Positions 8,590 through 16,730 of a stretch of 64,000 bases of DNA are shown here, in pieces; position 1 is the first letter of the stretch; the number at the start of each line of letters is the position of its first letter. This DNA is from Streptomyces sp. TLI_105 (lineage in GTDB: Bacteria > Actinomycetota > Actinomycetes > Streptomycetales > Streptomycetaceae): NCBI RefSeq assembly GCF_900105415.1, contig NZ_FNSM01000001.1, positions 186,001-250,000 of the forward strand. The letters are read 5' to 3'. The notes beneath the pieces are model-generated. The model saw only the letters and a list, made by a program, of their open reading frames with translations, ran no database searches and was not told the origin of the DNA. Both the position numbers and the translations under genes were made by a program.

Positions 8590-9906
8590 TTACGCGGGGT
8601 TCTTGACGTCCGCCACGTAGGTGGCGCCACCGAGGCAATCGCGGATCTCGTGGCGGGGCGCTGTGCCGGTCCAGCGGAGAAACCCGCTGGCGCCGGTCGC
8701 GCTCGCCATGTCGATGAAGCGGCAGCCGTCGTAGATGAGCTTGCCGGCGGTGGTCGCGGCCGTGCCGGTGACCACCTGGTGCGAGCCCATCAGCGCGCAG
8801 TCGGTGTAGCGGACCGTGGGACCGCGGTCGCCGTTGGCGTTGAACGCGTAGACGTGCGCGACGGCGTCCGGTGCCCACGACTTGAAGCTGTTGGCGGTGT
8901 CGTCGCACGAGACGAAGGAGATGCTGCCCTTGTACCAGCGGGAGTCGATCACCTTGTGGCCGGTGCCGCGCAGTTCGAAGCGGATGCCCTGGGCGTACAA
9001 CCGCATGACGGAGTCCGCGCGGGTGGCGGCGGCCGAGGAGAGCTGGAAGAAGGTGCCCGTCGAGGCGGCGTCGGTGAGGATGTAGGAGCCGCCGATGAAG
9101 TTCATCGAGCCACCGCGGTTGTTCTTCACGAACACACCGGCCTTGTACTCCACCTTGCACTCGCGAAACCAGTAGTTCAGGAACTGGTCCTGCTGGCTCG
9201 CGCTCGGCGTCATCCCCATGACGAGGAAGGCGTCCGAGTAGGTGCCGCCGATCTGGCAGTGGTCCCAGCCCATCTCACTGTTGAGGTTGGAGGTGGTGGC
9301 CGGGCCGTCGAGGCCGATGCCGCGCTTCCAGCTGCCCTGCCACTCGACGTCGCTGTACCAGGTGTCCTGGACGCCGTGCGTCGCCGAGGAGTACGCGTAG
9401 CAGAAGCTGGAGGTGGCGTTCTCGCTGACGAAGGTGATGCCGGAGATCCGGATGTTCTTGTAGCGCTGGTAGTTGGTCCAGAGCGTGGTGTCGTTCTCGG
9501 TCGGCGCGTAGACGATGCGGGTGAGCCGCTTGCCGTAGCCGGTGATCGTGACACCGTCGACGATACCCACGCCGGTGCCGTCGACGTTGGGGAGCAGCGA
9601 GTCGGGCTGGGTCAGCCGGTACGTGCCCGGCGGGATGACCAGGACCTTCTTCGGTACCGCGCCGGAGATCGGGTCGGGCTGGTACGAGGCGAGCACCTCG
9701 GCGGCGGCGGCCCGGAAGGCGTCGTCGCTCGGGTTGACGCCGGTGGGGTCCGCGTTCTTGCTGATCACGGAGACGCTGTGCGGGTCGTTGCCCGAACCTG
9801 CGGCGTACGCCGGCGTGCCCCCCATGACGACCGCGCCGGCCGCCGCGCCCGCACCGGCCGTCGCCAGGCCGCGGATGATGGATCGTCTGTCCATGTGTCC
9901 GGTCAT
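8590..9906 (-). CDS. Tat-exported right-handed beta-helix protein (pectate-lyase-like fold)
   Basis: Probably a secreted polysaccharide-active or surface-binding protein, 438 residues. The N-terminus has a twin-arginine signal (MDRRSIIRGLATAGAGAAAG to AYAAG). A pectate-lyase-3-type start follows (NPSDDAFRAAAAEVL, then VLVIPPGTYRLTQPDSLL). The rest has the repeating short strands of a beta-helix (GVTITGYGKRLTRIVY, NIRISGITFVSENAT, ALMGSHQVVTG). Starts at 9906 or at the second Met, 9894, are both plausible. The family resembles phage-tail-spike and glycosidase-28-like folds; no catalytic residues can be assigned. Confidence 0.75.
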   Translation of the reverse strand: MTGHMDRRSIIRGLATAGAGAAAGAVVMGGTPAYAAGSGNDPHSVSVISKNADPTGVNPSDDAFRAAAAEVLASYQPDPISGAVPKKVLVIPPGTYRLTQPDSLLPNVDGTGVGIVDGVTITGYGKRLTRIVYAPTENDTTLWTNYQRYKNIRISGITFVSENATSSFCYAYSSATHGVQDTWYSDVEWQGSWKRGIGLDGPATTSNLNSEMGWDHCQIGGTYSDAFLVMGMTPSASQQDQFLNYWFRECKVEYKAGVFVKNNRGGSMNFIGGSYILTDAASTGTFFQLSSAAATRADSVMRLYAQGIRFELRGTGHKVIDSRWYKGSISFVSCDDTANSFKSWAPDAVAHVYAFNANGDRGPTVRYTDCALMGSHQVVTGTAATTAGKLIYDGCRFIDMASATGASGFLRWTGTAPRHEIRDCLGGATYVADVKNPA

Positions 9907-9951
9907 TTCATTCCCCCTGTGTCGTGATCATGAGAAAGACAGCACATGGGA

Positions 9952-10158
9952 TCATGGGTTTGAATCCTGTGCAAGCGTGGGCCAGCGGCCCGGACCTCCG
10001 GCCGCCCGGCGGCCGGAGCGGAAGGTCACCGCGAGCACGACCGAGAGCGGCGCCGACAGGCAGAGCACGGCGGGCCACAGCTGCAGCCGGAACAGGGGCC
10101 AGGAGGCGAGACCGATCCAGAGCGGCCACCACAACAGGGCGGCACGGGGGATGGACAT
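9952..10158 (-). CDS. possible small membrane protein, 68 aa
   Basis: Two hydrophobic stretches (ALLWWPLWIGLASWPLF and LWPAVLCLSAPLSVVLAV) followed by a basic tail. There is no convincing ribosome site and no recognisable family. It could be a real small membrane protein or the end of an eroded one. The rest of the 9907-10430 gap shows nothing else I can support. Confidence 0.3.
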   Translation of the reverse strand: MSIPRAALLWWPLWIGLASWPLFRLQLWPAVLCLSAPLSVVLAVTFRSGRRAAGGPGRWPTLAQDSNP

Positions 10159-10430
10159 GTATCAGTACGAGATGCCGAGCGCCCACGGCCTGAACGCGCT
10201 GCAGCAGGCCTCGGGGCAGCGCCGGGGGCGCGAGGCCCCCTGCCAGGGGGAGGCCGACGGCCAAGGAGCCCCGGTCCGCAGCCGCCGCAGCACACCATCG
10301 ACCGCCTGCCGATGATCACGCCATGGACGGCCACGCCCGTCCGCCTGCGGCGATGGGGGCTCTATTCGCTCCCACACCACGTCCGCCACCTCACCTCGAC
10401 CTGCCACAAGATCAATTATCAGACCGGTTA

Positions 10431-10436
10431 TAGAGT
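10431..10436 (+). promoter_or_regulatory. -10 box TAGAGT of a probable leaderless transcript
   Basis: TAGAGT (TANNNT type) ends seven bases before the GTG at 10444. There is no Shine-Dalgarno, which is the usual arrangement for leaderless actinobacterial genes. No strong -35 is visible. Confidence 0.5.
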
Positions 10437-10443
10437 CCTGCCT

Positions 10444-11073
10444 GTGGCGAATCATCAGGACGAGACCAGGGCGGCCTACGACGGAGTCGTCGAGCTGTAC
10501 GCCTCGCTGTTCGCAAACCGGTTGGAGACACGGCCGTTCGCCCGGGCCATGATCGGCACCTTCGCCGAACTGGTGCGCGCGACGGGCAACCTGCGGGCAG
10601 CGGACGTCGGGTGCGGACCTGGACATCTGACGTCCATGCTGCACGAACTGGGCCTGGACGCCTTTGGACTCGACCTCTCCCCCGGCATGGTCGACCACGC
10701 CCGGCGGACCCATCCGGCGCTGCGCTTCCAGGAGGCGCGGATGGAGTCCCTGCCGATCGAGGACGGCGCGCTCGGCGGCGTACTGGCCCACTACTCGATG
10801 ATCCACACCCCTCCGGGAGAACTGCCGGAGCTGCTCGCCGAGCAGGTACGCGTCCTGGCACCAGGTGGTCTGCTCCTGGTCTCCTTCTTCGGGACCGACG
10901 GACCGGAGCCGGTCCGGTTCGACCACAAGGTGGCACCTGCCTACAGCTGGCCGGCGGACCACCTCGCCGAACTGCTGTCCGACGCCGGGCTCGTTCCCTT
11001 CGCCCGGCTGCTCCACGATCCAGCCTCCGAACGGGGCTTCCTCGACGCCCACCTGCTGGCCCGCCGCTCGTAG
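10444..11073 (+). CDS. class I SAM-dependent methyltransferase, 209 aa
   Basis: A small-molecule methyltransferase of the Methyltransf_11/25 type. Motif I ADVGCGPGH is at about residues 52-60, the acidic ribose-binding GLDLSPGMV at about 75-83, post-I PIEDGALGGVLAHYS at about 105-120, and LAPGGLLLVSFF at about 138-150. The GTG at 10444 gives the usual 200-residue length; upstream codons look non-coding, and a TANNNT box suggests leaderless translation. The substrate is unknown and there is no co-directional partner. Confidence 0.8.
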   Translation: MANHQDETRAAYDGVVELYASLFANRLETRPFARAMIGTFAELVRATGNLRAADVGCGPGHLTSMLHELGLDAFGLDLSPGMVDHARRTHPALRFQEARMESLPIEDGALGGVLAHYSMIHTPPGELPELLAEQVRVLAPGGLLLVSFFGTDGPEPVRFDHKVAPAYSWPADHLAELLSDAGLVPFARLLHDPASERGFLDAHLLARRS

Positions 11074-11332
11074 GGCCTGCCCGGCAATACCCGCCAGGTC
11101 CTGGCGCACCTCCGGACCACCGGCTCGGCGGGCGCTCGCTGATCCGACGGGAATTGTCGGACACCCCCTAGAACCGGTTCATGCCTCCCTCGGAGCGAGC
11201 CGCCGGCCTGCCAGTCCGCCAGGTGCGCCGGCCTCGGCCATCAAAGCTCGGCCCGACTGCACAGCAGTGGTGCCAGAACCAGGAGTCGTGAACAAAGCCA
11301 GGGGGCGGGCCACCGCGGCTTGCGTACGTGAA

Positions 11333-11360
11333 AGCCCCTCCACCAGAAGGTGAAGGGGCT
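11333..11360 (-). terminator. hairpin terminator of the small secreted-peptide gene
   Basis: AGCCCCT-C-CACC, loop AGAA, GGTG-A-AGGGGCT, followed on the minus strand by TTTC. It lies 33 bp past the stop of the small frame at 11393-11518. Confidence 0.65.
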
Positions 11361-11392
11361 CAGCCCCGTAGCGGCGGGTCGGCGGGGCGGCC

Positions 11393-11518
11393 TTACGGGA
11401 GGTTGACGATGTTGCCGACCTGGACGGCGGTCTCCCCGCCCGTCACGGTCACACCCGCGCTCACGAGCGCGGTGACGGCGAACGCAGCGGCCGGGAATGC
11501 GACGATGCGCTTCTGCGT
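11393..11518 (-). CDS. 41-codon secreted-peptide-like gene with ACG at the start position
   Basis: The frame reads QKRIVAFPAAAFAVTALVSA after the first codon, a signal-peptide-like segment, then GVTVTGGETAVQVGNIVNLP and stop. Gly/Val/Asn-rich tails of this kind recall small secreted or chaplin-like streptomycete proteins, but the resemblance is loose. An AGAGGGGG ribosome site sits four to five bases before an ACG, exactly where an ATG is expected. A hairpin terminator follows. Either ACG is used as a weak start or the gene was inactivated by an ATG-to-ACG change. Confidence 0.5.
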   Translation of the reverse strand, partial: TQKRIVAFPAAAFAVTALVSAGVTVTGGETAVQVGNIVNLP

Positions 11519-11708
11519 GGTTCCCCCTCTTCCCGGGCCCGGACGTGCGGACCCGTTCGATGATCGACAAGGTGCACCGTACGCAACCCGAACTGGTGGA
11601 AGGGACACCTCCACATGATCATCCCGAGGAGCGGCCGGACAGCTGCCCGGCCCGGGCGCGGCTGTCGGTCCGTGACACGTACCCCAGACCGCGCAGGGCG
11701 CCGCTTGC

Positions 11709-11840
11709 GGCGATGAAGTCCTCGCCACGGCTGTTCTCGACCGACTTCTCCACCCCTACGACGTCGTCTCCCTCAACGGCCCGAGCTACCTGCCCAAGAA
11801 CCGCCTCGCCGCCATGGAACGCAACACCGGTGCTGCTTGA
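11709..11840 (+). pseudogene. IstB (IS21 helper ATPase) C-terminal fragment
   Basis: About 43 codons read DEVLATAVLDRLLHPYDVV, then LNGPSYLPKNRLAAMERNT and stop. This is the typical C-terminus of the IS21-family IstB ATPase. No IstA and no Walker motifs remain. Confidence 0.65.
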
Positions 11841-11861
11841 TCAACCACCCGGACTGCGAAC

Positions 11862-12500
11862 TCAGGCCACTGCCCACGGCTCAGCACGCCAGGCCGGTAG
11901 TTCCTTGTCGAGCCATTCCTCGACGGTCCGCCGCCAAGGGTCGGTGGAGTCACTGTCGGCAACGTCGGCCCAGCTGTCCTGTGCGAGGTCCGGGTCCACG
12001 ACGAGGCTGTCGAGGTAGACGTCGAAGTCGTCCGCGACCTTGGTGAAGACGCCCTTCGACAGGTATCCGGGGTGAGGTATGCCCTGCACGAAGGCACAGA
12101 GCTGGCCGTGGGCGGCCGGGTTCAGGTCCAGGAACAAGGTGTCGCTGCCGCCGTTCCGGGCGATCGGGAGAAGCCCGGCAAGCGAGACCTCGCTGGCGAG
12201 CCACCCGTCACGGCTGCGGCGGTACTCGCCGAGCAAGGTGCCCCAGCCGTATTCACCCTCGTCGTCACGGCCGAGCCGGTAGAAGTCGTCGAAGCTCTGG
12301 AACGGCTCCGGTTCACCCGCCGGCACACGAACCGCATATGGGAGACTTCCCCCACTCGCCGCCGCCAGGAACGAGCGATATGACTGCGGCAGAGACAGAC
12401 CGATCTCCCGTTCGAGATCTTCAAGCTCACTGACCTCGAACGGCGTGAACGGCCCCACGACCAGGCGGCTCCGGTACCAGCGCGACAACTCTTCAGACAC
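11862..12500 (-). CDS. SMI1/KNR4 (SUKH) family protein
   Basis: 212 residues. The SUKH-1 signature lies at about 18-55 (PFTPFEVSELEDLEREIG, LPQSYRSFLAAASGG), followed by PFQSFDDFYRL, LLPIARNGGSDTLFLDLNP and a Trp/Asp-rich C-terminus. SUKH proteins are commonly immunity proteins of contact-dependent or polymorphic nuclease toxins, though many in Streptomyces have no known partner. No toxin gene adjoins it. The GTG at 12500 is the only start that preserves the N-terminal helix; the ribosome site is weak. Confidence 0.8.
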   Translation of the reverse strand: MSEELSRWYRSRLVVGPFTPFEVSELEDLEREIGLSLPQSYRSFLAAASGGSLPYAVRVPAGEPEPFQSFDDFYRLGRDDEGEYGWGTLLGEYRRSRDGWLASEVSLAGLLPIARNGGSDTLFLDLNPAAHGQLCAFVQGIPHPGYLSKGVFTKVADDFDVYLDSLVVDPDLAQDSWADVADSDSTDPWRRTVEEWLDKELPAWRAEPWAVA

Positions 12501-12591
12501 ATCTGGATTCTCGCACCGAGCGGCACCCCCAGATCTGCCGAGGTTCTCCGTTGCTGGACGCCGAGCTGAGCAAGTTCATCCGCACCTGCCT

Positions 12592-12681
12592 GAGCACTCC
12601 ACCGCGTACGCGGACAAGCAGTCGCCGCCGAGCTCGGGAGCGTGGAGAGACCGGGGACCATCCCCGCAGGGGCGGGGAGCA
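12592..12681 (-). CRISPR. solitary type I-E-like CRISPR repeat with a possible second, degenerate one
   Basis: On the minus strand, 12681-12653 is 29 nt long, starts TGCTCCCCGCCCC and ends TGCGGGGATGGTCCCC. This has the CCCCGC/GCGGGG dyad and length of actinobacterial type I-E repeats. Exactly 61 bases on (one repeat plus a 32-nt spacer), at 12620-12592, TGCT and a CCGCG/CGCGG dyad recur but little else matches. No cas genes are present. It is at most a relic. Confidence 0.45.
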
Positions 12682-12730
12682 GCTGGGCTCGGTCTCGGCT
12701 CCGCCCTATGTCCTCATCCGGGAACAGGAG

Positions 12731-13006
12731 CTAGACCTCGATGTAGGCGACTACTACGACGGTGCGTAGCGCGGTGACGAAGTACAGGATGCGGACTTGC
12801 TCGACGGTGTCGGTGTACTGGCGCAGTGGAGGGCCGTCGGTGGTGCCGGGCAGGGGGTCGCCTGCTTCGGGGTCGACGGAGATGACGACCAGGGCTCGGT
12901 CGAGGGCGTGGAGCTCGGCCTCGCCGGTGATCTCCTGGAGCTGTTTGGCGGCGGCGTCGGAGAACGCGATCCGCGCGCGGCGAGGGGGATGATGTTGTGG
13001 GGGCAT
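12731..13006 (-). CDS. RelE/ParE-like toxin candidate, 91 aa
   Basis: A small protein with the layout of RelE/ParE-superfamily toxins: an N-terminal basic strand (RARIAFSDAAAKQLQEI), a helical hairpin, a central DPxxGDPLPG turn, then C-terminal strands (VEQVRILYFVTAL, VVVVAYIEV). The ATG at 13006 overlaps the stop of the upstream gene by one base (TGATG), so the two are translationally coupled. Known toxins of this fold cleave ribosome-bound mRNA or poison gyrase; which applies here is unknown. The fold call is by eye. Confidence 0.55.
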   Translation of the reverse strand: MPPQHHPPRRARIAFSDAAAKQLQEITGEAELHALDRALVVISVDPEAGDPLPGTTDGPPLRQYTDTVEQVRILYFVTALRTVVVVAYIEV

Positions 13007-13239
13007 CAGGCGACGGCCGGGCGCTGGGCGGCGAGACGGGCGAGGTGGGTCTCGCGCAGGGTCTCCCACGGGGTGCAGTCGTCGACGGCGGGCAGGCCGT
13101 TGGTGGCGATGTCCTCCAGGACCGCGGCGAACTGGTCGGCCTGGGCGCGGGTGCGGGCGGCATAGGCGCGCAGGCTCTCGGCGGCCTCGGAGGGCAGCTG
13201 CTGGCGGACGGTTTCGGCGGAGGCCGGCCGGTCGCTCAT
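13006..13239 (-). CDS. antitoxin-like protein, 77 aa
   Basis: A short, helical, Ala/Gln-rich protein (ETVRQQLPSEAAESLRAYAA, then QADQFAAVLEDIA) that ends in a proline-containing tail. A good AGGGAG ribosome site precedes the ATG at 13239, and the stop overlaps the next gene's start. Size, order and coupling fit an antitoxin expressed before its toxin. I do not recognise a standard DNA-binding antitoxin fold in it. Confidence 0.5.
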   Translation of the reverse strand: MSDRPASAETVRQQLPSEAAESLRAYAARTRAQADQFAAVLEDIATNGLPAVDDCTPWETLRETHLARLAAQRPAVA

Positions 13240-13311
13240 GGAGGGCTCCCTGGGATACGGAACGAGTCGTCTGCCCCCACGGTATCGCCGGAGCTGCCGG
13301 GCTGGGGCCAC

Positions 13312-14490
13312 TCCGGGAGAACCCTGACAGCGGGTGGGGCTTCGCGGGCGCCTGCTGGGGTCACGTTCTGCACTGTCGGCCCGTCAGAAGCTGCTTTCGT
13401 ACGGTCAGGTTGCCGTGGGCCAGAAGCGGCTCGGCAGCATCATCGTCATCGCAGTGCGCTCCGGAGCGATGAGCAGGGGGAAGACCGCCTCGTTCAGTAA
13501 CCGGCCCGAAGGACACCCGGCAGGGCCTTGTCCTCTACACCTGGCCCACGGTCCACACCCCTGCCCCTGCCCCTGCCCCTACCGCTATCGCTGTCGCTGT
13601 CGCGGAGCAGTCGAAGAGCGAGGAGCCCGCCGAGGCGGCCTCTGCCGGAGTCTGGGCAGCGCGGCCGCAGGAAGCTACCGCGGGCGTCAGCGCCGCAGGT
13701 TGCCGGGTAGTAGGAAGCCGGTCAGGAGCTGCCTCCCTGCGGCTGCGCAGCCGGCCGGACCGGGCGCAAAGGGCACGCTCACGCGCCGGGCGAGGACCAG
13801 AGTGATGCTGCCTGCTGCCAGCCGGACGACCTCCACGCACAGGCGGTCGGCGTTCACCTGCATAGTGCCGTGGGCGGCGTCGCAAAGTGCCCGAAGAGCA
13901 TCCGGCCCCCGACCCGGCGCTTCTCCGCCCGGCAGCTATGCCCAGGCCAGACCTGGCGGGCAAGAGCACACAGGTCGACGATGCCGACCCGCGACAGGCC
14001 CCCGAACGGCGTCGGCGGCGTCTCGAGCCGGGGTGCAGGGGCCGCTATCGTCGCCGCCCTGGTGAACCTCGTCGGCCCTTCCACCCCGGGCGCCTCGTCG
14101 TAGTTCTGGCGCCGGTTGCGGACCGTGTAGGACCGTGTAGGTCTCGACCGTCGTGCGGCTAGGCACCGAACACCGCCATGCCATCCTCGGGGTCGTAGCC
14201 GGCCGCGAAGGACATTGGACTCGCGGCCGGTCGTAGGGGGACTGGAGGGCGGCGAAGGGGTACTCAGCCCGGGCGTTCACGTAGCGGCCCGTGGTCGCCG
14301 GATCGGTGTGCCGAAGGATCGCGCGGACCTGCCCAAGCGGTGCCGGCCTGGTCGTATTGCCGGGCCTGTTGGGCCGATCGGCTCAGGCGCGGCGCGCCTC
14401 GGCGGTGGGAGCGGGCGCCCGGGGAGGATCGGTGGGCGGGAGCCCTCGGGACGGGCCGCCCGGCACCGCCCCATCGTGTGAAGAGGTCCG
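13312..14490. other. long stretch without a confident gene
   Basis: A low-complexity run of CCTGCC and CTATCG-type repeats lies at about 13556-13605, within a plus-strand frame reading LVLYTWPTVHTPAPAP and then AVAEQSKSEEPAEAASAG that has no start and decays. Near 14200 a minus frame shows NARAEYPFAALQSPYDRP, and another shows MSFAAGYDPEDGMAVFG. All look like eroded small genes of unknown family. Confidence 0.35.
13687..13863 (-). CDS. possible small protein or gene remnant, 58 aa
   Basis: Begins MQVNADRLCVEVVRLAAGS and continues ITLVLARRVSVPFAPG. Upstream codons (DALRALCDAAHGT) stay protein-like as far as a stop near 13940. It may be the C-terminal piece of a longer lost gene. No recognisable family or ribosome site. 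Confidence 0.3.
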   Translation of the reverse strand: MQVNADRLCVEVVRLAAGSITLVLARRVSVPFAPGPAGCAAAGRQLLTGFLLPGNLRR

Positions 14491-14493
14491 ACC

Positions 14494-14541
14494 ATGACAC
14501 CGTTCGTCGAGATCCCCCGCCCCATGCGGGGGGCAACGTGA
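14494..14541 (+). CDS. possible 15-codon leader peptide
   Basis: ATG at 14494 with AGAGGT upstream encodes MTPFVEIPRPMRGAT. Its TGA overlaps the GTG of the methyltransferase gene (ACGTGA). The arrangement would couple translation of the downstream gene to that of the leader. It could also be chance. Confidence 0.3.
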   Translation: MTPFVEIPRPMRGAT

Positions 14542-15350
14542 CCGCCGGACCGGACGGCGGCCGATACGGCCAGGACGTCTTCCGACCCGAACAGGCCGGT
14601 GAGGGCGAGCGCATCGACTTCGGCGCCCTCGCCTACGACCGGACCACCATGGCGCGTCTGCGGGCCCTCGGGGCCGGGCCTGGATGGCGCTGCCTGGACG
14701 TGGGGGCCGGCACCGGAACGGTCTCGCGCCGGCTGCTGGAGGAGGCAGGGGTCGAGAGCGTGCTCGCCGTGGACCGCGACGTACGCTTCCTCGCCGAACG
14801 GCAGGTCACGGGGCTGGATCTGCTCGAAGCCGACGTCACCGCCCCGGACTTCTCCCCCGGTCGCTTCCGGCTCGTCCACGCGCGCTTCGTCCTGATGCAC
14901 CTGGCCGAGCACGACCGCCTGATCACCGCGCTGGCCGGACTGGTCGCGCCCGGAGGCGTGCTGGTGCTCAGCGACGCCGTCGACCTGACGGGCGACCGGA
15001 CGTCGCCCACGCCGTACACCACGGCGATGCGCGCGATGTGGCAGGGGCTGCGGGCCACCATCGGCACCGACGTCTCGTGGGTACCGTCGTACCCGCAGCT
15101 GCTGCGCGGGGCCGGGCTCGAGCGCGTCGGTGCCGAGATCCACGTACCGCCGTTGCTGCCGGGCAGTCCCATCAGCCGCTTCTGGGCGGACACCTGGGAG
15201 CGGAGCAGGGCGGCGATGGTCGCCACCGGCCTGGTCGACGACGCGGCGATCGACGGTGCGGTCCGGTACCTGGACTCCCAGGACTGCGCCGCCCTGTCCG
15301 CCGGCATGCTCACCGCCTGGGGCCACAAGCCGCAGACGGCCCCGCACTGA
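14538..15350 (+). CDS. class I SAM-dependent methyltransferase, 270 aa
   Basis: Motif I LDVGAGTGTVSRRL is at about residues 50-63, the acidic VLAVDRDVRFLA at about 72-83, EADVTAPDFSPGRFRLVHAR at about 95-115, and APGGVLVLSDAVD at about 138-150. A C-terminal helical cap follows, as in small-molecule methyltransferases. The GTG at 14538 is preceded by a G-rich ribosome site and overlaps the stop of a possible 15-codon leader. Substrate unknown; the flanking genes are decayed. Confidence 0.8.
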   Translation: MTAGPDGGRYGQDVFRPEQAGEGERIDFGALAYDRTTMARLRALGAGPGWRCLDVGAGTGTVSRRLLEEAGVESVLAVDRDVRFLAERQVTGLDLLEADVTAPDFSPGRFRLVHARFVLMHLAEHDRLITALAGLVAPGGVLVLSDAVDLTGDRTSPTPYTTAMRAMWQGLRATIGTDVSWVPSYPQLLRGAGLERVGAEIHVPPLLPGSPISRFWADTWERSRAAMVATGLVDDAAIDGAVRYLDSQDCAALSAGMLTAWGHKPQTAPH

Positions 15351-15351
15351 T

Positions 15352-15593
15352 CGGCACGGCCACCGCCCGGCCGCCCGCTCCGAGTCGAAGCCGCCGGACA
15401 GGGCGAGGGTCGGGATGTCGCTGGGGGTCACGCCCCGGATCCAGGGAGGCTCCGGGGCGTCCCCGGCGCAGCAGTCGTCGTGGAGCCATGCGCGCTGCGG
15501 CGCGCCGGCCAGCATCGAGCGGGGGAACGACAGGAACGCGCGGCGCCCGTCCTGGACGATGTCGGCGCGGCTCTCGCACGGGGGTTGACTGGC
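15352..15593 (-). pseudogene. alpha/beta-hydrolase (TAP-like) C-terminal fragment
   Basis: A minus frame reads CESRADIVQDGRRAFLSFPR, then PSDIPTLALSGGFDSERAAG. The second piece is the DIPTLxLSGxxD signature of TAP-like tripeptidyl aminopeptidase C-termini. No N-terminal hydrolase domain remains, and the upstream side runs into IS debris near 15690. Confidence 0.55.
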
Positions 15594-15689
15594 TGCAGAA
15601 GATGCCGTGGACGGGCCCGTGGGCGATCCTTCCGATGGCCTGCGGGCTGTACTTGTCGCCCGCGAGCTGCTCGGCGATCCACTTGCAGA

Positions 15690-16277
15690 AAGTTGAGTTC
15701 GGGCTCGTCAGGGCCAGGTTCGTAGCACTTGTCGTCAGGTGGCGAGCGCGAGGTTGTGCATGTGGGCGACGGCCTGGGCGGCGTGGTGGAGGCCGGTGCC
15801 GTGCTGTCGGCAGTCGCGGAGAACCTTGTAGTGCGTCATGCGGGCCACGGCGTGCTTGACGGGGGTTCGAACCCGTCGGCGTTCGGCATCGTCTTCTTTC
15901 TCGCCGGGGTAAGAGGGCTCGCCTCGGGCGTTTGCGGTGCAGGAGGCGGTGCAGGACGACGAGTCCGGTGGTGATGTAGGTGCTGTCGCCGAGGGCGGTC
16001 ACGCCTTCGCGTCCTCGGTACTGCCGGGCAGTGGCAATCACCAGTTCGGTGTTCGCGTCGACGGCGACCAGCACGTTCGCCGAGGACCGGTAGGTGCGTG
16101 CAGACACCACGGCTGACCGCCACCGGCACCGTTACCGCGCGTTCCCGCACCACCCTCAACAGCCGCTCGAACTGCCGCATCCGCAGACCGTGAACGTTTC
16201 CACCCCCAACGACTCAGCCCTCAGCACCTCATCCATGTAGGGGAAATACCCGGTCCGCAGCCTTCTGCAACACGTTT
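15690..16277 (-). pseudogene. IS5-like transposase, copy A (three-frame wreck)
   Basis: The left terminus (AACGTGTTGCAGAAGGCT on the minus strand) is at about 16277. Transposase pieces follow in three frames: RMRQFERLL, then YRSSANVLVAVDANTELVIA and GDSTYITTGLVVLHRLL, then MTHYKVLRDCRQHG ending HMHNLALAT at about 15736. At about 15690 the right terminus breaks off after TTTCTGCAA. It is the same element as the copies at 45609 and 58404 but the most degraded. Confidence 0.75.
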
Positions 16278-16577
16278 GAGAGGCGCTGACCATCACCGGC
16301 TTCGGACCTCTCCTCCGCCTGGCAGGCGGGCCGATCGGCGCCCGGGCGGTCGACTCCCCTCGCCAGCAGCGCGATCGACCAGTACGCCTGGGCGCTGCCC
16401 TGAGGGATACCCGTCATGAGGACGGCCGGGCCTCTTCCCGATACCGGCCCGGCGAACCGCCCTCCCACGAGCGCGCCCCGGGCGACCTGTGGCGCTCCGT
16501 GCCGAACCTCTTCACTCGCTGTGCAAGGATGACGGCACCGCACAAGAGATGATCTTGCAAGGGGGGCTTACACGCTT
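16278..16577. other. gap without a supported gene
   Basis: 300 bp between the IS remnant and the small frame at 16578. A minus-strand frame (GIPQGSAQAYWSIALLARGV) has some protein character but no recognisable family or clean ends. Confidence 0.3.
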
Positions 16578-16730
16578 ATGAATCACCGTTTCATCCGAAT
16601 ACCGTGCCGCAGCTCGTCGAAGGCGACCGTGGCCACCGTCTCCGGGACCGTCGGCCTCGGCCCCGCGGAGCGGGCCGTACCCGTCGCACTGCCGCAGCCG
16701 GGCAACGAAGGCCTCACGTCATGTCGCTGA
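16578..16730 (+). CDS. possible 50-aa coupled upstream ORF
   Basis: ATG at 16578 after AAGGGGGG encodes a 50-residue peptide (MNHRFIRIPCRSSSKATVAT start). It runs through the intergenic region and ends 10 bases inside the next gene (ATGTCGCTGA overlap). Composition is neutral. It could be a coupling leader or an eroded former N-terminus. Confidence 0.3.
   Translation: MNHRFIRIPCRSSSKATVATVSGTVGLGPAERAVPVALPQPGNEGLTSCR

Noticed and set aside
7175..9160. A 661-codon minus-strand frame across the lipase, MITE and beta-helix gene
   Set aside because: It runs out of phase through two well-supported genes and a mobile element; Arg/Pro-rich shadow.
13556..13605. CCTGCC/CTATCG-type runs as a possible CRISPR or minisatellite
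   Set aside because: Units are only six bases and imperfect, with no spacers; simple low-complexity coding-type sequence.
15845..15880. GGGTTCGAACCC resembling a tRNA T-arm
   Set aside because: It aligns with coding sequence of the IS5-like transposase copies, and no acceptor, D or anticodon arms flank it.
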